Part shown: positions 43,014 through 51,972 of the stretch, in pieces | Layout: the number at the start of each line of letters is the position of its first letter | Numbering within the stretch: the first letter of the stretch is position 1 | From: Polynucleobacter sp. KF022 | GTDB lineage: Bacteria > Pseudomonadota > Gammaproteobacteria > Burkholderiales > Burkholderiaceae | NCBI RefSeq assembly: GCF_027924105.1 | Contig: NZ_AP026972.1 | Location: 434,001 to 498,000 of the forward strand | Direction of reading: 5' to 3' | DNA: 64,000 nucleotides | Notes under the pieces: generated by a model | Told to the model about the DNA's origin: nothing | The model's input: the letters and a program-made list of their open reading frames with translations, nothing else | The model's database searches: none | Made by a program: the position numbers and the translations under genes

Positions 43014-44762
43014 TTATAAATATTTTTTGTTTGTAAAAGGTGATGCTTTGAATTCGCTCGCCCAGTTTTTTAAGGTGCTGGCGATATTGTTAGGATCTTC
43101 ATCCCAACTAAGGCGATGTTGAAAGGCTGGACGTAGTTCGGAACCAATGCCGCAGCCCCACAACTGAAGATTGGGTTGTTGCTCGCACCAAGCAATAGCC
43201 TGTAGAAGGTGATTCTTTAGAAATTCCTCGCCATTTGCCTCAATAGTTGCTCTATCCATTGGGCAGCCATCAGAAAATAAAATCAACGTATTGTTGCCAT
43301 GTCGATTGTTGCTGCTATTTTGTAATCGTTCAGTCGCCCATATGAGTGCCTCACCATCAACACTCTCTGCATAAATTTCAGGGCGCAGCAGAGCGGCGAT
43401 CCCTGCTCGAGATCTTCTCCAGTTTGTATCAAAGTCTTTAAAAATCCAGTGAGCTCGTTCATTGAGGCGGCCGGGATTTGGAGGTTGACCATTTTTACGC
43501 CATTCTTTAAAGGGTCTTCCACCTTGCCATGAGCTGGTGCTGTAGCCAAGAACCTCAGTTTTAATGCCTGCTTGCTCTAGTATTCTCACTAATGAATCTA
43601 CACAGGCTGCAATTTTGACGCGCTGCTCTTTCATTGATCCTGAGCAGTCAATAAGCAGTGTAGTTTTTGCATTTACCTTGCTGGTAGTTGCAAGCTGCTT
43701 ATATAGAGCTGGCTGTAATGGTGAGGTAGCGGCGCGTATCAGATAGCGGCGATCAAGCAAACCTTCTGCCTCAGTGGTTTGCCAACGTTTTGGGAGCTGA
43801 CTAGCGAAGATTTGCTGATAGATTCGAATGAGCTTGGCCCAAGGAATATTTTGTTTGGCAATTTCTCGATTCAGTTGATCTTGATAGGTGGCTAATTGAG
43901 CAGACCGAATTTTTTTCTTGGCCTGAGCTTCGCTATCGTAGCTAGAGTTGTAGACATGATATTTTTCGAGTGACTTTTTGAGCAAAAGACGCTGCTCACT
44001 CGAGTTGCTGGCGGGACTCTTAATGTCTACCGCTACTTTTCCAGCATGAGGAGGTACCCATTCGATTTTGAGATGGGTGGCACTTTGATTTTTGCGTTTA
44101 GTGCGAATGCTCGGGTTGTTGCGATACTCGTCTGCAATTAATCCAGAAGCCAAGCTAATTACTTCGTGAACTACTTTTGCATACGCTTCCTGATTAGTTC
44201 GATTTGCTTTCAGCTTTACCAACAGAGGGCCTATGTCTTGAGCAATGCCTGCCCTAGTAGCTTCAACGATATCTTGCATTAGTTGTGGAATTGGTTGGCT
44301 ATTAAGCTTCATCCATACGGTTGAAAAGATGGTGACTAGCAGCAGGCCAATACTGCCTTCAACGCCACCACTGGCAATAAATTGCTGCATCCAGGCAATA
44401 AATTGAGTCTGGGCATTCTTACGGCATCCTTTGAGCTCATCTGGGCAGTTACTTTCTACCCGGATCTGCTCCAAGACCTCAAATATCAAAGATTCGAGCA
44501 TTCCTTCTGGAGCGAGTGAAGTATGCAAGGCTGCATCCGAATGGCGCAGGCGTAATGCGATGCCATCCAATACACCGCGTGGATAAGCCCATGATGCTTT
44601 TAGATTTTCAAGGCTGAGGTGCGGAGCGATTGACTCCAGCGGAGCTGCATTATGAAAGAGCTGCCAGTCTCTAATTTGCGCACTTTTTTCCCTGGACAAT
44701 GATCTAATCATTGCCCCATATTGTTGCTGTTGTTCGAAGTCTAGATGGGTTTGGGTTTGCAA
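43014..44762 (-). CDS. CobT-like von Willebrand factor A protein
   Basis: 582 residues. The C-terminal third is a VWA domain with a MIDAS motif (TLLIDCSGSMKEQR, about 370-382; ALIWATERL; LILFSDGCPMD), in the arrangement of the cobaltochelatase CobT subunit. The N-terminal part is helical and charged, without recognisable motifs. CobT works with CobS and CobN in aerobic cobalamin synthesis, but no cobN or other cob gene is here. Paired MoxR/VWA proteins also act as activators that load metal centres (NorQ/NorD, CoxD/CoxE, CbbQ/CbbO). The pair may therefore serve an enzyme of the neighbouring island; this is inference. Encoded 23 bases after the CobS-like gene. Confidence 0.8.
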   Translation of the reverse strand: MQTQTHLDFEQQQQYGAMIRSLSREKSAQIRDWQLFHNAAPLESIAPHLSLENLKASWAYPRGVLDGIALRLRHSDAALHTSLAPEGMLESLIFEVLEQIRVESNCPDELKGCRKNAQTQFIAWMQQFIASGGVEGSIGLLLVTIFSTVWMKLNSQPIPQLMQDIVEATRAGIAQDIGPLLVKLKANRTNQEAYAKVVHEVISLASGLIADEYRNNPSIRTKRKNQSATHLKIEWVPPHAGKVAVDIKSPASNSSEQRLLLKKSLEKYHVYNSSYDSEAQAKKKIRSAQLATYQDQLNREIAKQNIPWAKLIRIYQQIFASQLPKRWQTTEAEGLLDRRYLIRAATSPLQPALYKQLATTSKVNAKTTLLIDCSGSMKEQRVKIAACVDSLVRILEQAGIKTEVLGYSTSSWQGGRPFKEWRKNGQPPNPGRLNERAHWIFKDFDTNWRRSRAGIAALLRPEIYAESVDGEALIWATERLQNSSNNRHGNNTLILFSDGCPMDRATIEANGEEFLKNHLLQAIAWCEQQPNLQLWGCGIGSELRPAFQHRLSWDEDPNNIASTLKNWASEFKASPFTNKKYL

Positions 44763-44784
44763 GGTGGGTGTAAAAATCTCTGGT

Positions 44785-45762
44785 TTATTTATTGTTTAAA
44801 TCCAGCTCGCTGTCAAAGCAGCGTTGATAGTATTCGGCTACCAAAGTTTTTTCTTCTGACTCACATTTATTTAAAAATGCCAGAGAAAATGCAATCTGCA
44901 AGTCCTTAAAGATGCGCCAGTTTTCACCCCAAGTAATCAGTGTTCTGGTCGACATTAATGTGGAAATATCACCCGCGGAAAAACCGCTTCTGGTAAGGTT
45001 GGCAAGGCTAATCATTGCCTTTGCCTGAGCATCCGATAGCTCTGGTACCTTAGCCATCAAAATCCTTTGTTCTTCCTGTGGTTCCAGGTAATTCAATGCA
45101 GCTACGATGTCCCAGCGATCCATCTGACCGTGATTTAGTAATTGAGTACCTTGATATAAGCCATTCCAATTGCCAAGACCAACAGTATTACTGGTGGCAA
45201 AGATTCGAAAAGCAGCATTAGGGTTGATCACTCTATTTTGATCAAGTAAGGTGAGGCGACCTTCGCGCTCCAACATTCTTTGAATCACAAACATCACATC
45301 TGGTTGGCCCGCATCGTACTCATCGAGGATGAGAGCAACAGGACGTTGCAAACTCCAGGGAATGAGTCCTTCTTGAAAGCGGGTAATTTGCTTGCCATCT
45401 TCCAGGCTAATGACGTCTTTACCGATCAAATCCATGCGCGTAATTTGCCCGTCTAGATTAATTCGTAAGCAGGGCCAATTTAATCTAGCGGCTACTTGTT
45501 CTATATGGGTGGATTTACCGGTGCCATGCATTCCTTGCAGCATGACTCTGCGATTGAAAGCGAAGCCCGCCAGAATGGCTAATGCGGCCTCTGGATTGAG
45601 TTGATAACTTGGATCAACCACAGGCACCAGTTCACTAGCTTGATTAAATGCGGGGATCTCAAAATCCGAAAAGCCTCGGCATGCCGGGAAGGCTGAGTGC
45701 AGGGAAACCCGTTTTTCAGGCTGCAAACCCAGTAAATCTATTGAAGAAGTGCTTTCAGCCAT
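44785..45762 (-). CDS. CobS-like AAA+ ATPase (MoxR group)
   Basis: 325 residues. Very like cobaltochelatase CobS: ALAILAGFAFNRRVMLQGMHGTGKSTHIEQVAARLNWPC in two pieces (Walker A GMHGTGKST), Walker B VALILDEYDAG, RIFATSNTVGLGNWNGLYQGTQ and MDRWDIVAALNYL. Hexameric ATPase of a chelatase or metalloenzyme-activation machine with the CobT-like partner downstream. It is divergently transcribed from xsc with a 143-base shared promoter region. Cofactor chelation (CobST) is the family function; with no CobN gene the target is uncertain. Confidence 0.85.
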   Translation of the reverse strand: MAESTSSIDLLGLQPEKRVSLHSAFPACRGFSDFEIPAFNQASELVPVVDPSYQLNPEAALAILAGFAFNRRVMLQGMHGTGKSTHIEQVAARLNWPCLRINLDGQITRMDLIGKDVISLEDGKQITRFQEGLIPWSLQRPVALILDEYDAGQPDVMFVIQRMLEREGRLTLLDQNRVINPNAAFRIFATSNTVGLGNWNGLYQGTQLLNHGQMDRWDIVAALNYLEPQEEQRILMAKVPELSDAQAKAMISLANLTRSGFSAGDISTLMSTRTLITWGENWRIFKDLQIAFSLAFLNKCESEEKTLVAEYYQRCFDSELDLNNK

Positions 45763-45823
45763 TTCCTTGCCTTTAAAAGTCTTAATATGTTGTCAAATAT
45801 ATTCCAGATTGGGGTTTATATGC

Positions 45824-45853
45824 TTGACTTTAGTAAAAATACGCTATTATTAT
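45824..45853 (+). promoter_or_regulatory. Sigma-70-type promoter of xsc
   Basis: TTGACT (45824-45829), 18-base spacer, TATTAT (45848-45853). The putative IclR operator begins about 10 bases after the -10, where a repressor would block initiation. Confidence 0.6.
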
Positions 45854-45863
45854 TCATATTGTA

Positions 45864-45880
45864 GAACAAAATGTTCCGTT
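45864..45880 (+). promoter_or_regulatory. Putative IclR operator in front of xsc
   Basis: Inverted repeat GAACA-AAA-TGTTC (45864-45876), extended to ACAAAATGTTCCGTT (45866-45880). The same 15-base core with two changed spacer bases occurs before the TctC-sauS-sauT operon (57372-57386), and GTTC/GAAC half-sites flank the iclR promoter. Confidence 0.65.
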
Positions 45881-45904
45881 TAATTGAATACCTAGGAGAG
45901 CTTT

Positions 45905-47713
45905 ATGTCTAAGTCTGGCGCTAATTTGCCTACCGGCCCACAAAAAATGACCCCTTCCGAAGCATTTGTGGAGACCATGGTCGCTAACAAGGTCAAGGAT
46001 ATCTTTGGAATCATGGGCTCAGCCTTCATGGATGCAATGGATATCTTTGCTCCTGCAGGTATTCGCTTAATTCCAGTGGTTCATGAACAAGGCGCTGCAC
46101 ATATGGCCGATGGCTATGCGCGCGTTAGCGGAAGTCATGGCGTGGTGATTGGACAAAATGGTCCTGGCATTAGTAACTGTGTCACTGCAATTGCTGCTGC
46201 TTACTGGGCGCATAGTCCAGTGGTAATCATTACTCCTGAAACAGGAACAATGGGTATGGGCCTAGGTGGGTTCCAAGAAGCCAATCAATTGCCGATGTTC
46301 GAAGAGTTCACAAAGTATCAAGGACACGTGAATAATCCAAAGCGTATGGCTGAATTTACTGGCCGCTGTTTTGATCGCGCTCTATCAGAGATGGGTCCAA
46401 CTCAGTTGAATATTCCACGTGATTATTTTTATGGTGAGATCGAAGTAGAAATTCCGCAACCTAATCGTCTCGATCGCGGTCCTGGTGGTGAAAAGAGCTT
46501 GGATGAGGCGGCAGAGCTATTGGCTAATGCCAAGTTCCCAGTCATTATTTCTGGTGGTGGCGTAGTGATGGGTGATGCGGTTGAGGAGTGTAAGGCATTT
46601 GCTGAGCGTCTTGGTGCCCCAGTAGTTAATAGCTATTTACACAATGACTCCTTCCCAGCTAGCCATCCATTATGGTGCGGTCCCCTTGGTTATCAAGGCT
46701 CTAAGGCTGCTATGAAATTGATGGCACAGGCTGACGTGGTCGTTGCATTGGGCTCACGTCTTGGACCATTCGGCACATTGCCACAGCATGGCATGGATTA
46801 CTGGCCAAAAAATGCCAAGATTATTCAGATCGATGCAGACAATAAGATGCTCGGCTTGGTGAAGAAGATTTCCGTAGGTATTTGCGGTGATGCGAAAGCT
46901 GCCGCAGTTGCATTGACTAAGCGTTTGGAAGGTAAGAAATTGGCTTGCGATGCAACTAAAGCAGAACGTGCCAAAACAATTGCCGCTGAAAAAGCTGCAT
47001 GGGAAAAAGAGTTGGATGAGTGGACTCATGAAAAAGACCCATTCAGCTTAGACATGATTGAAGAGCAGAAAAAAGAAGTGACTCCTACGGGAGGTCATTA
47101 CTTGCATCCACGTCAAGTGTTGCGAGAGCTTGAGAAGGCTATGCCTGCTGATGTAATGGTGTCTACTGATATCGGTAATATCAACTCCGTTGCTAATAGC
47201 TATCTCCGCTTTGAGAAGCCACGTAGTTTCTTTGCCCCAATGAGTTTTGGTAACTGCGGTTACGCATTGCCAACGATTATTGGTGCCAAAGCAGCAGCGC
47301 CAAATCGTCCTGCGATTGCCTATGCCGGTGATGGCGCATGGGCTATGAGTATGGTTGAGATTTTGACTGCCGTCCGTCACGATATTCCAGTTACTGCAGT
47401 TGTGTTCCATAACCGTCAGTGGGGTGCAGAGAAAAAGAATCAAGTGGACTTCTATAACCGTCGCTTTGTGGCAGGCGAGCTTGAGAGCCCAAGTTTTGCC
47501 GGTATCGCGCAATCTATGGGTGCGGAAGGCATCGTGGTTGACCAGCTTGACCAAGTGGGACCAGCACTCAAGAAAGCGGTTGAAATGCAGATGAAGGAAG
47601 GCAAGACCTGTGTGATCGAGATTATGTGTACTCGTGAACTCGGTGATCCGTTCCGTCGTGATGCATTATCTAAGCCAGTTCGCTTCTTGGATAAATATAA
47701 AGATTACGTATAA
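45905..47713 (+). CDS. xsc: Sulfoacetaldehyde acetyltransferase
   Basis: 602 residues, the usual Xsc length. ThDP-dependent enzyme: N-terminal domain with GIMGSAFMDAMDIF and the catalytic Glu in VHEQGAAHMADGYARV; the C-terminal ThDP domain has GDGAWAMSMVEILT. The stretch RQWGAEKKNQVDFY matches the region used to tell Xsc from acetolactate synthase (from memory of the family). It converts sulfoacetaldehyde plus phosphate to acetyl phosphate and sulfite in the cytoplasm. CTAGGAGAG precedes the ATG. Its own terminator follows, so it is transcribed alone or with partial read-through. Confidence 0.95.
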   Translation: MSKSGANLPTGPQKMTPSEAFVETMVANKVKDIFGIMGSAFMDAMDIFAPAGIRLIPVVHEQGAAHMADGYARVSGSHGVVIGQNGPGISNCVTAIAAAYWAHSPVVIITPETGTMGMGLGGFQEANQLPMFEEFTKYQGHVNNPKRMAEFTGRCFDRALSEMGPTQLNIPRDYFYGEIEVEIPQPNRLDRGPGGEKSLDEAAELLANAKFPVIISGGGVVMGDAVEECKAFAERLGAPVVNSYLHNDSFPASHPLWCGPLGYQGSKAAMKLMAQADVVVALGSRLGPFGTLPQHGMDYWPKNAKIIQIDADNKMLGLVKKISVGICGDAKAAAVALTKRLEGKKLACDATKAERAKTIAAEKAAWEKELDEWTHEKDPFSLDMIEEQKKEVTPTGGHYLHPRQVLRELEKAMPADVMVSTDIGNINSVANSYLRFEKPRSFFAPMSFGNCGYALPTIIGAKAAAPNRPAIAYAGDGAWAMSMVEILTAVRHDIPVTAVVFHNRQWGAEKKNQVDFYNRRFVAGELESPSFAGIAQSMGAEGIVVDQLDQVGPALKKAVEMQMKEGKTCVIEIMCTRELGDPFRRDALSKPVRFLDKYKDYV

Positions 47714-47732
47714 GACGTGACGAGCATAAAGA

Positions 47733-47760
47733 AAGGGTCCGGTTTAGCTGGACTTTTTCT
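47733..47760 (+). terminator. Terminator after xsc
   Basis: AAGGGTCC (47733-47740), loop of 9, GGACTTTT (47750-47757), with two G-U pairs, and a T-rich tail ending TTTTTCTTTT. Confidence 0.7.
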
Positions 47761-47804
47761 TTTGCGCTAGACTATTTCCACCCACCCTTTGCTGAGGTCT
47801 GTTT

Positions 47805-48788
47805 ATGAATGCCCTAATAATTAAAGGTTTCAAATGTTTCTTAGCATGCTTTGGTTTGATTGTTTTTTCAAGCAATGCGCTGGCCCAAGCCTACCCGAGT
47901 AAGCCGATACGTTTAATTGTGCCATTCCCTCCCGGGGGTCCAACTGATATTGTCGCTAGACCGTTAGCAGTGCTATTAGGCGATCGCTTAAAAGAGCAAG
48001 TCGTTATTGAAAACAAGGGCGGAGCTGGGGGTTCAATTGGCGCTGATCTAGTTGCAAAGTCGGCCCCGGATGGCTACACCTTATTCATGGGGACAGTTGG
48101 TACGAATGCAATAAATGGCAGTTTGTATAAGCAGTTGCCTTATGACATGACTAAAGATTTCACACCAATCGCCTTGGTGGCTACAGCCCCGGTTGTAATT
48201 GTTGTGAACTCCAGCGATCGCATTAAAACTCTTGCGGAGTTAATTGCAGAGGCTAAATCAAAGCCTGAAACTATTGCGTATGGTTCTGCAGGAAATGGAA
48301 CGCCAGGGCATTTAACAGCCGCTCTATTTGAATCAACCACACAAATTAAGCTAAAGCATATTCCGTATAAAGGCAGCGCACCTGCAGTAACGGATTTAAT
48401 TGGAAATCAGATACCTTTGGTTTTTGATCCAATTCAGTCAGTCTTGCCCCATATTACTTCAGGAAAATTACGCGCTTTGGCTGTGACTAGTAAGACCCGC
48501 TCGCCGTTGCTGCCGAATGTGCCAACAGTTGCAGAATTAGGTTATCCACAGTTTGAATCCACTGCTTGGTGGGCTTTATTTGCTCCAGCTAAATTGCCTG
48601 AGCCAATTACCAAAATACTGAGAATGGATACAGAAAAAGTGGCGCAATCAGCAGCTTTTAAGGAGCGTTTAGGTAACTTAGGTGTACAGCCTAATACTGA
48701 CTTTAAGGAGAGCTTGGCTAACTTTCAAACTAGTGAAATTGCTAAATGGGCTAGGGTAGTTCGTGACTCTGGCGCCACTATTGATTAA
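47805..48788 (+). CDS. Tripartite tricarboxylate transporter substrate-binding protein (Bug/TctC), copy 2
   Basis: 327 residues. Signal peptide ending near SSNALAQA, then YPSKPIRLIVPFPPGGPTDIVARPLA and VIENKGGAGGSIGADLVAKSAPDGYTL, all typical of Bug proteins. It lies directly upstream of the aconitase X pair (20 bases), so its ligand may be the substrate of that dehydratase. No membrane partners are nearby. Confidence 0.92.
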   Translation: MNALIIKGFKCFLACFGLIVFSSNALAQAYPSKPIRLIVPFPPGGPTDIVARPLAVLLGDRLKEQVVIENKGGAGGSIGADLVAKSAPDGYTLFMGTVGTNAINGSLYKQLPYDMTKDFTPIALVATAPVVIVVNSSDRIKTLAELIAEAKSKPETIAYGSAGNGTPGHLTAALFESTTQIKLKHIPYKGSAPAVTDLIGNQIPLVFDPIQSVLPHITSGKLRALAVTSKTRSPLLPNVPTVAELGYPQFESTAWWALFAPAKLPEPITKILRMDTEKVAQSAAFKERLGNLGVQPNTDFKESLANFQTSEIAKWARVVRDSGATID

Positions 48789-48807
48789 TACTAAACATGA
48801 GAAAAAA

Positions 48808-50040
48808 ATGAAACTGAACGCAGAAGAAAAGGCAATGCTTGCTGGAGAGCTTGGTCCAGTTAGGCAAATTGCAATTCAACATCAAATTAAGGTCGGTGAA
48901 TTCTTTGGGGCTGAGGACTTAGTTCCTGTATCTCAGGCTCATATCATGGCGGATACCGAGAGTCTTGGTGAGGCTGGGGTTGAGTGGTTAGAGGGATTGG
49001 CAAAAAATGCTATTGCAGACCGCATGGTTCGTATTCCAACCATTACCGACCCAAGAGGAACCGATTTCACAAAAGCAAAACAATTGGGTCAAACTGAAAA
49101 GATGCTTGAGTTGGAGAGACGTGCGATTGATGCGTTTGTCAAAATGGGCGTTTCAATGACAGACACCTGTATTAATTACCAAACAATTATGGCTCCAGTG
49201 TATGGAGAGCATTTGGCATTTGGTGATACGGGCGTCGTGATCTACTCAAACAGTGTTTGTGGTGCTCGATCTAATTTTGAGGGTGGCCCTTCAGCATTGG
49301 CGGCGGGTCTTACCGGCAGAACACCGCGTTATGGCTATCACTTAGATCAATACCGTAAGCCAACTCATCGTTTTAAAACTTCATGGACTCCTCAGACTTT
49401 GAATGAATGGGGTGCGCTAGGTGGATTAATCGGAAAAAAATCTGGTAACTACTGGTCTGTACCTGTGCTCGAGGGAATTGCAGGTCATCCTGGCTCTGAT
49501 GCTATGAAGCATTTTGGCGCAGCCATGGCCAGTTTTGGTTCTACCGCTTTATTTCATGTATTGGGTGTTACACCAGAAGCTTTGCATGCGAGAGATCTGG
49601 AGTATTTGCATCTCCCAGAGGTTCTAATCACCAAAGAAGAGGTGATGGGCTTGCAAAATTCGTATCGGATTGCTGAAGAAATCGATGTCGTTGTATTTTC
49701 GGCTCCGCAATTAAGTCTGATGGAAATGAAGAGTATTGCCGAGTTGTGCAATGGCAAGAAATTTATCAAACCTTTGCTAGCGATGACAAGTCCGCAGGTG
49801 AAGCCTGACTCCGATCGCATGGGCTATACCGAAATGATTGAGAGTGCTGGCGGAACAGTGTTTTCTGGTATGTGTTTTTATCAATCGTATGCGAGAGAAA
49901 TTGCCGAGACAAACGGATGGAAGGTCTTGGCAACAAATAGCGCAAAGATAGTAAATATTTTGGGTGGCTATGGCTACACGCCGATGTTGGCATCGATGGA
50001 AGATTGTGTTCAAGCTGCTGTAACGGGGAGACTTAAGTGA
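48808..50040 (+). CDS. Aconitase X, catalytic (large) subunit
   Basis: 410 residues from ATG 48808. A longer frame from 48763 overlaps the TctC gene and lacks family sequence. MTDTCINYQTIMAPVYGEHLAFGDTG and SNSVCGARSNFEGGPSALAAGL contain the conserved cysteines expected to hold the Fe-S cluster and substrate. Two-subunit AcnX enzymes known so far dehydrate cis-3-hydroxy-L-proline (bacteria) or mevalonate 5-phosphate (archaea). The sulfonate island suggests another hydroxy acid, but the substrate cannot be read from sequence. Its stop overlaps the small-subunit start (GTGA). Confidence 0.9.
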   Translation: MKLNAEEKAMLAGELGPVRQIAIQHQIKVGEFFGAEDLVPVSQAHIMADTESLGEAGVEWLEGLAKNAIADRMVRIPTITDPRGTDFTKAKQLGQTEKMLELERRAIDAFVKMGVSMTDTCINYQTIMAPVYGEHLAFGDTGVVIYSNSVCGARSNFEGGPSALAAGLTGRTPRYGYHLDQYRKPTHRFKTSWTPQTLNEWGALGGLIGKKSGNYWSVPVLEGIAGHPGSDAMKHFGAAMASFGSTALFHVLGVTPEALHARDLEYLHLPEVLITKEEVMGLQNSYRIAEEIDVVVFSAPQLSLMEMKSIAELCNGKKFIKPLLAMTSPQVKPDSDRMGYTEMIESAGGTVFSGMCFYQSYAREIAETNGWKVLATNSAKIVNILGGYGYTPMLASMEDCVQAAVTGRLK

Positions 50041-50444
50041 GTACAAAAATATACAAGGCTAAACATGCTCAGGGCGAGAGTATTGAGGGTGAGTGCCTCA
50101 GCGCATCAGATGGTTTTTCCGCTCGTTATGATTTAGATCGTCTTAAGGGAGTCTTTTCAAGACCTGCTCATAAGTTATTTGGCCAATCGTATAAAGATAA
50201 AATTTTAGTATTGGATGCCGCTAAAGGAGGTGTTGCAAGTGCTTGGATGCTATATGAGATGAAGTCTAGAAATCTTTGTCCATCAGCCATTATTTTTAAC
50301 GCTGTTAATCCAATTTTGGCTCAAGGCGCAGCGCACGCCGGGATCCCCATGTTGAGTGGTTTTGATTGCGATATTACACAGGCTATCGCCAGTGGAGCTA
50401 GATTGCGCATTGATACTAAGAATCAAACAGTAGAGGTTCTCTAG
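50037..50444 (+). CDS. Aconitase X, small (swivel) subunit
   Basis: 135 residues of the DUF126 family from GTG 50037, overlapping the large subunit stop. GECLSASDGFSARYDLDR and VLDAAKGGVASAWMLYEM carry the conserved Ser/Gly substrate loop, and NAVNPILAQGAAHAGIPMLSGFD follows. It is the swivelling domain that closes the active site of the large subunit. Convergent with the nitroreductase gene 8 bases away. Confidence 0.9.
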   Translation: MSTKIYKAKHAQGESIEGECLSASDGFSARYDLDRLKGVFSRPAHKLFGQSYKDKILVLDAAKGGVASAWMLYEMKSRNLCPSAIIFNAVNPILAQGAAHAGIPMLSGFDCDITQAIASGARLRIDTKNQTVEVL

Positions 50445-50451
50445 TTCTCTT

Positions 50452-51027
50452 TTAAAAAATGGAGTGATATTCAGATAAGCTCGGTCGAATACGACCGGGC
50501 TTATTTTTTAATACTGTACCGATCGTAATAAAGCAGATGGGCTCTTCGTCATCGGTGAGTTGGAATAACTTCCTAATGCGATCACTTTGTAGCGCTCTCC
50601 CGCTCGATAATCCCGAGCCAAAACCAAAGGCGTAAGCACTTAAGAGAATATTTTGAATGGCACACCCGAGGGATATCAGTTTTTCTTGTTTGCTGATATC
50701 TTCATTGCTATCTTTGTAGTTCGCCACCGCCAGCAATAGGAGTGGTCCACGCGAAGCCTTATCAAGCGCTTCCTGTTGCTGTATTGAAGTAGCCTCTTGA
50801 TCTCGATCTAATAGGCATTGACGAAAGACTTCTCCGAGAGCGGGGCGACTACCTTCTTGAATCTCAATGAACCGCCATGGCACCATTCTGCCGTGATCGG
50901 GGGCAGCATTGGCTGCTAAGAGGATAGTTTCTTTTTGAGTTTGACTGGGCCCTGGGTTGCCCAGTCTTTTCGGCGATATGTGAGTCCTGCCGTGGATAAG
51001 CTGTTCGGCGAATTGATCTATCGGCAT
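50452..51027 (-). CDS. Nitroreductase family flavoprotein
   Basis: 191 residues: AANAAPDHGRMVPWRFIEIQ (FMN-binding Arg/His region, YdjA-like), central SLGCAIQNILLSAYAFGFGSGLSSG and C-terminal PICFITIGT. FMN-dependent NAD(P)H oxidoreductases of broad substrate range. It lies 10 bases after the SoeC-like gene on the same strand and is therefore the last gene of the iclR-pta-soeABC unit. Its substrate in sulfonate metabolism is unknown. Confidence 0.88.
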   Translation of the reverse strand: MPIDQFAEQLIHGRTHISPKRLGNPGPSQTQKETILLAANAAPDHGRMVPWRFIEIQEGSRPALGEVFRQCLLDRDQEATSIQQQEALDKASRGPLLLLAVANYKDSNEDISKQEKLISLGCAIQNILLSAYAFGFGSGLSSGRALQSDRIRKLFQLTDDEEPICFITIGTVLKNKPGRIRPSLSEYHSIF

Positions 51028-51036
51028 CAGATGTAT

Positions 51037-51972
51037 TTAGGAAACTCTTTGGTAATACAAATTCTGCGGGTGGTTAGCTTCAGCAAAAAACATCCATCTT
51101 TCAGCAAGCAAGCCCACATAGTTGATTAGTAATGCCAATGTAATCACCAAGAAATTAGGTGAAGTAATGGCATAAGCCATCAAGATCATGGGGAGTATGT
51201 ATGTGCAAAGCAAAATAATCTTACGTAAATTAGCGATCACTCTATCGGTTTGATGGTGAAAGAATTCTCTAGTATTAAAGCTGCCACCCATAAGCCCCAT
51301 GGAGGTTTGGCGAATATTACTGCCTTTGATGCCAGTCGCTGTAGCTAGATTCGACTTTGGTTTTAGCTTGCGATTACGAGTCCAAATCCAGAGCTTCAGG
51401 TTGAATGATAAAAATAATAACAAGAAAGCGATGATGGAGAGTGGGGCATCAATCATTTGCACCGAAGCATCACCCCAAACCGCAATCAATAGCTCTAACA
51501 AAATCCAGCCCGACGTCATCCCCAGCAGAATAAAGTTAGTTAGGGTGGAGGGATGTGACCACTCTTGAATGAAGCGAATGCACTGATAGATCTTTGCGGT
51601 ACATACCCAAAGAGCCATGGTGGTGAAAAGTAGAGCAAGCCATAGCCACTGCGGTACTTGGCTAAAGCGCGCATAAAGGTAAATGACTGCTGTGACAGCC
51701 ATGACCGCTGGTAAAGCGATAACCTCTCTTGATAACCAGGAGGTTCTCCACATCATGGCAGCGCGCCATGCTCGCTCAGGGTGACCCAAGTGAAAGAATG
51801 AAGCAACTAAGCCTAAAGCCAGTAGTACAAAAGCAACCGGAAGGGCAAGGTTTGTAAGGAATGCGCTTGGAGTAGCTTGGCTATGCAAGTTTGCTAGCGC
51901 TATAAAAAATAGCAGGCCCTGCGCCATTCCGGCTAAGGTAGTAAAGAAAATAATTGAAAATTGTGGGCGCAT
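51037..51972 (-). CDS. soeC: Membrane anchor subunit of a molybdoenzyme (DmsC/SoeC type)
   Basis: 311 residues with about eight hydrophobic segments. FHLGHPERAWRAAMMWRTSWLSREVIAL is typical of DmsC-like quinone-reactive anchors. It would pass electrons from sulfite oxidation to quinone. Last of the three complex genes; its start overlaps the soeB stop by one base. The symbol is given by context with SoeA and SoeB homologues. Confidence 0.8.
   Translation of the reverse strand: MRPQFSIIFFTTLAGMAQGLLFFIALANLHSQATPSAFLTNLALPVAFVLLALGLVASFFHLGHPERAWRAAMMWRTSWLSREVIALPAVMAVTAVIYLYARFSQVPQWLWLALLFTTMALWVCTAKIYQCIRFIQEWSHPSTLTNFILLGMTSGWILLELLIAVWGDASVQMIDAPLSIIAFLLLFLSFNLKLWIWTRNRKLKPKSNLATATGIKGSNIRQTSMGLMGGSFNTREFFHHQTDRVIANLRKIILLCTYILPMILMAYAITSPNFLVITLALLINYVGLLAERWMFFAEANHPQNLYYQRVS

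Noticed and set aside
47048..47554. 168-codon open frame opposite xsc
   Set aside because: Antisense to the conserved ThDP domain of Xsc, composition typical of reversed coding sequence, no motif.
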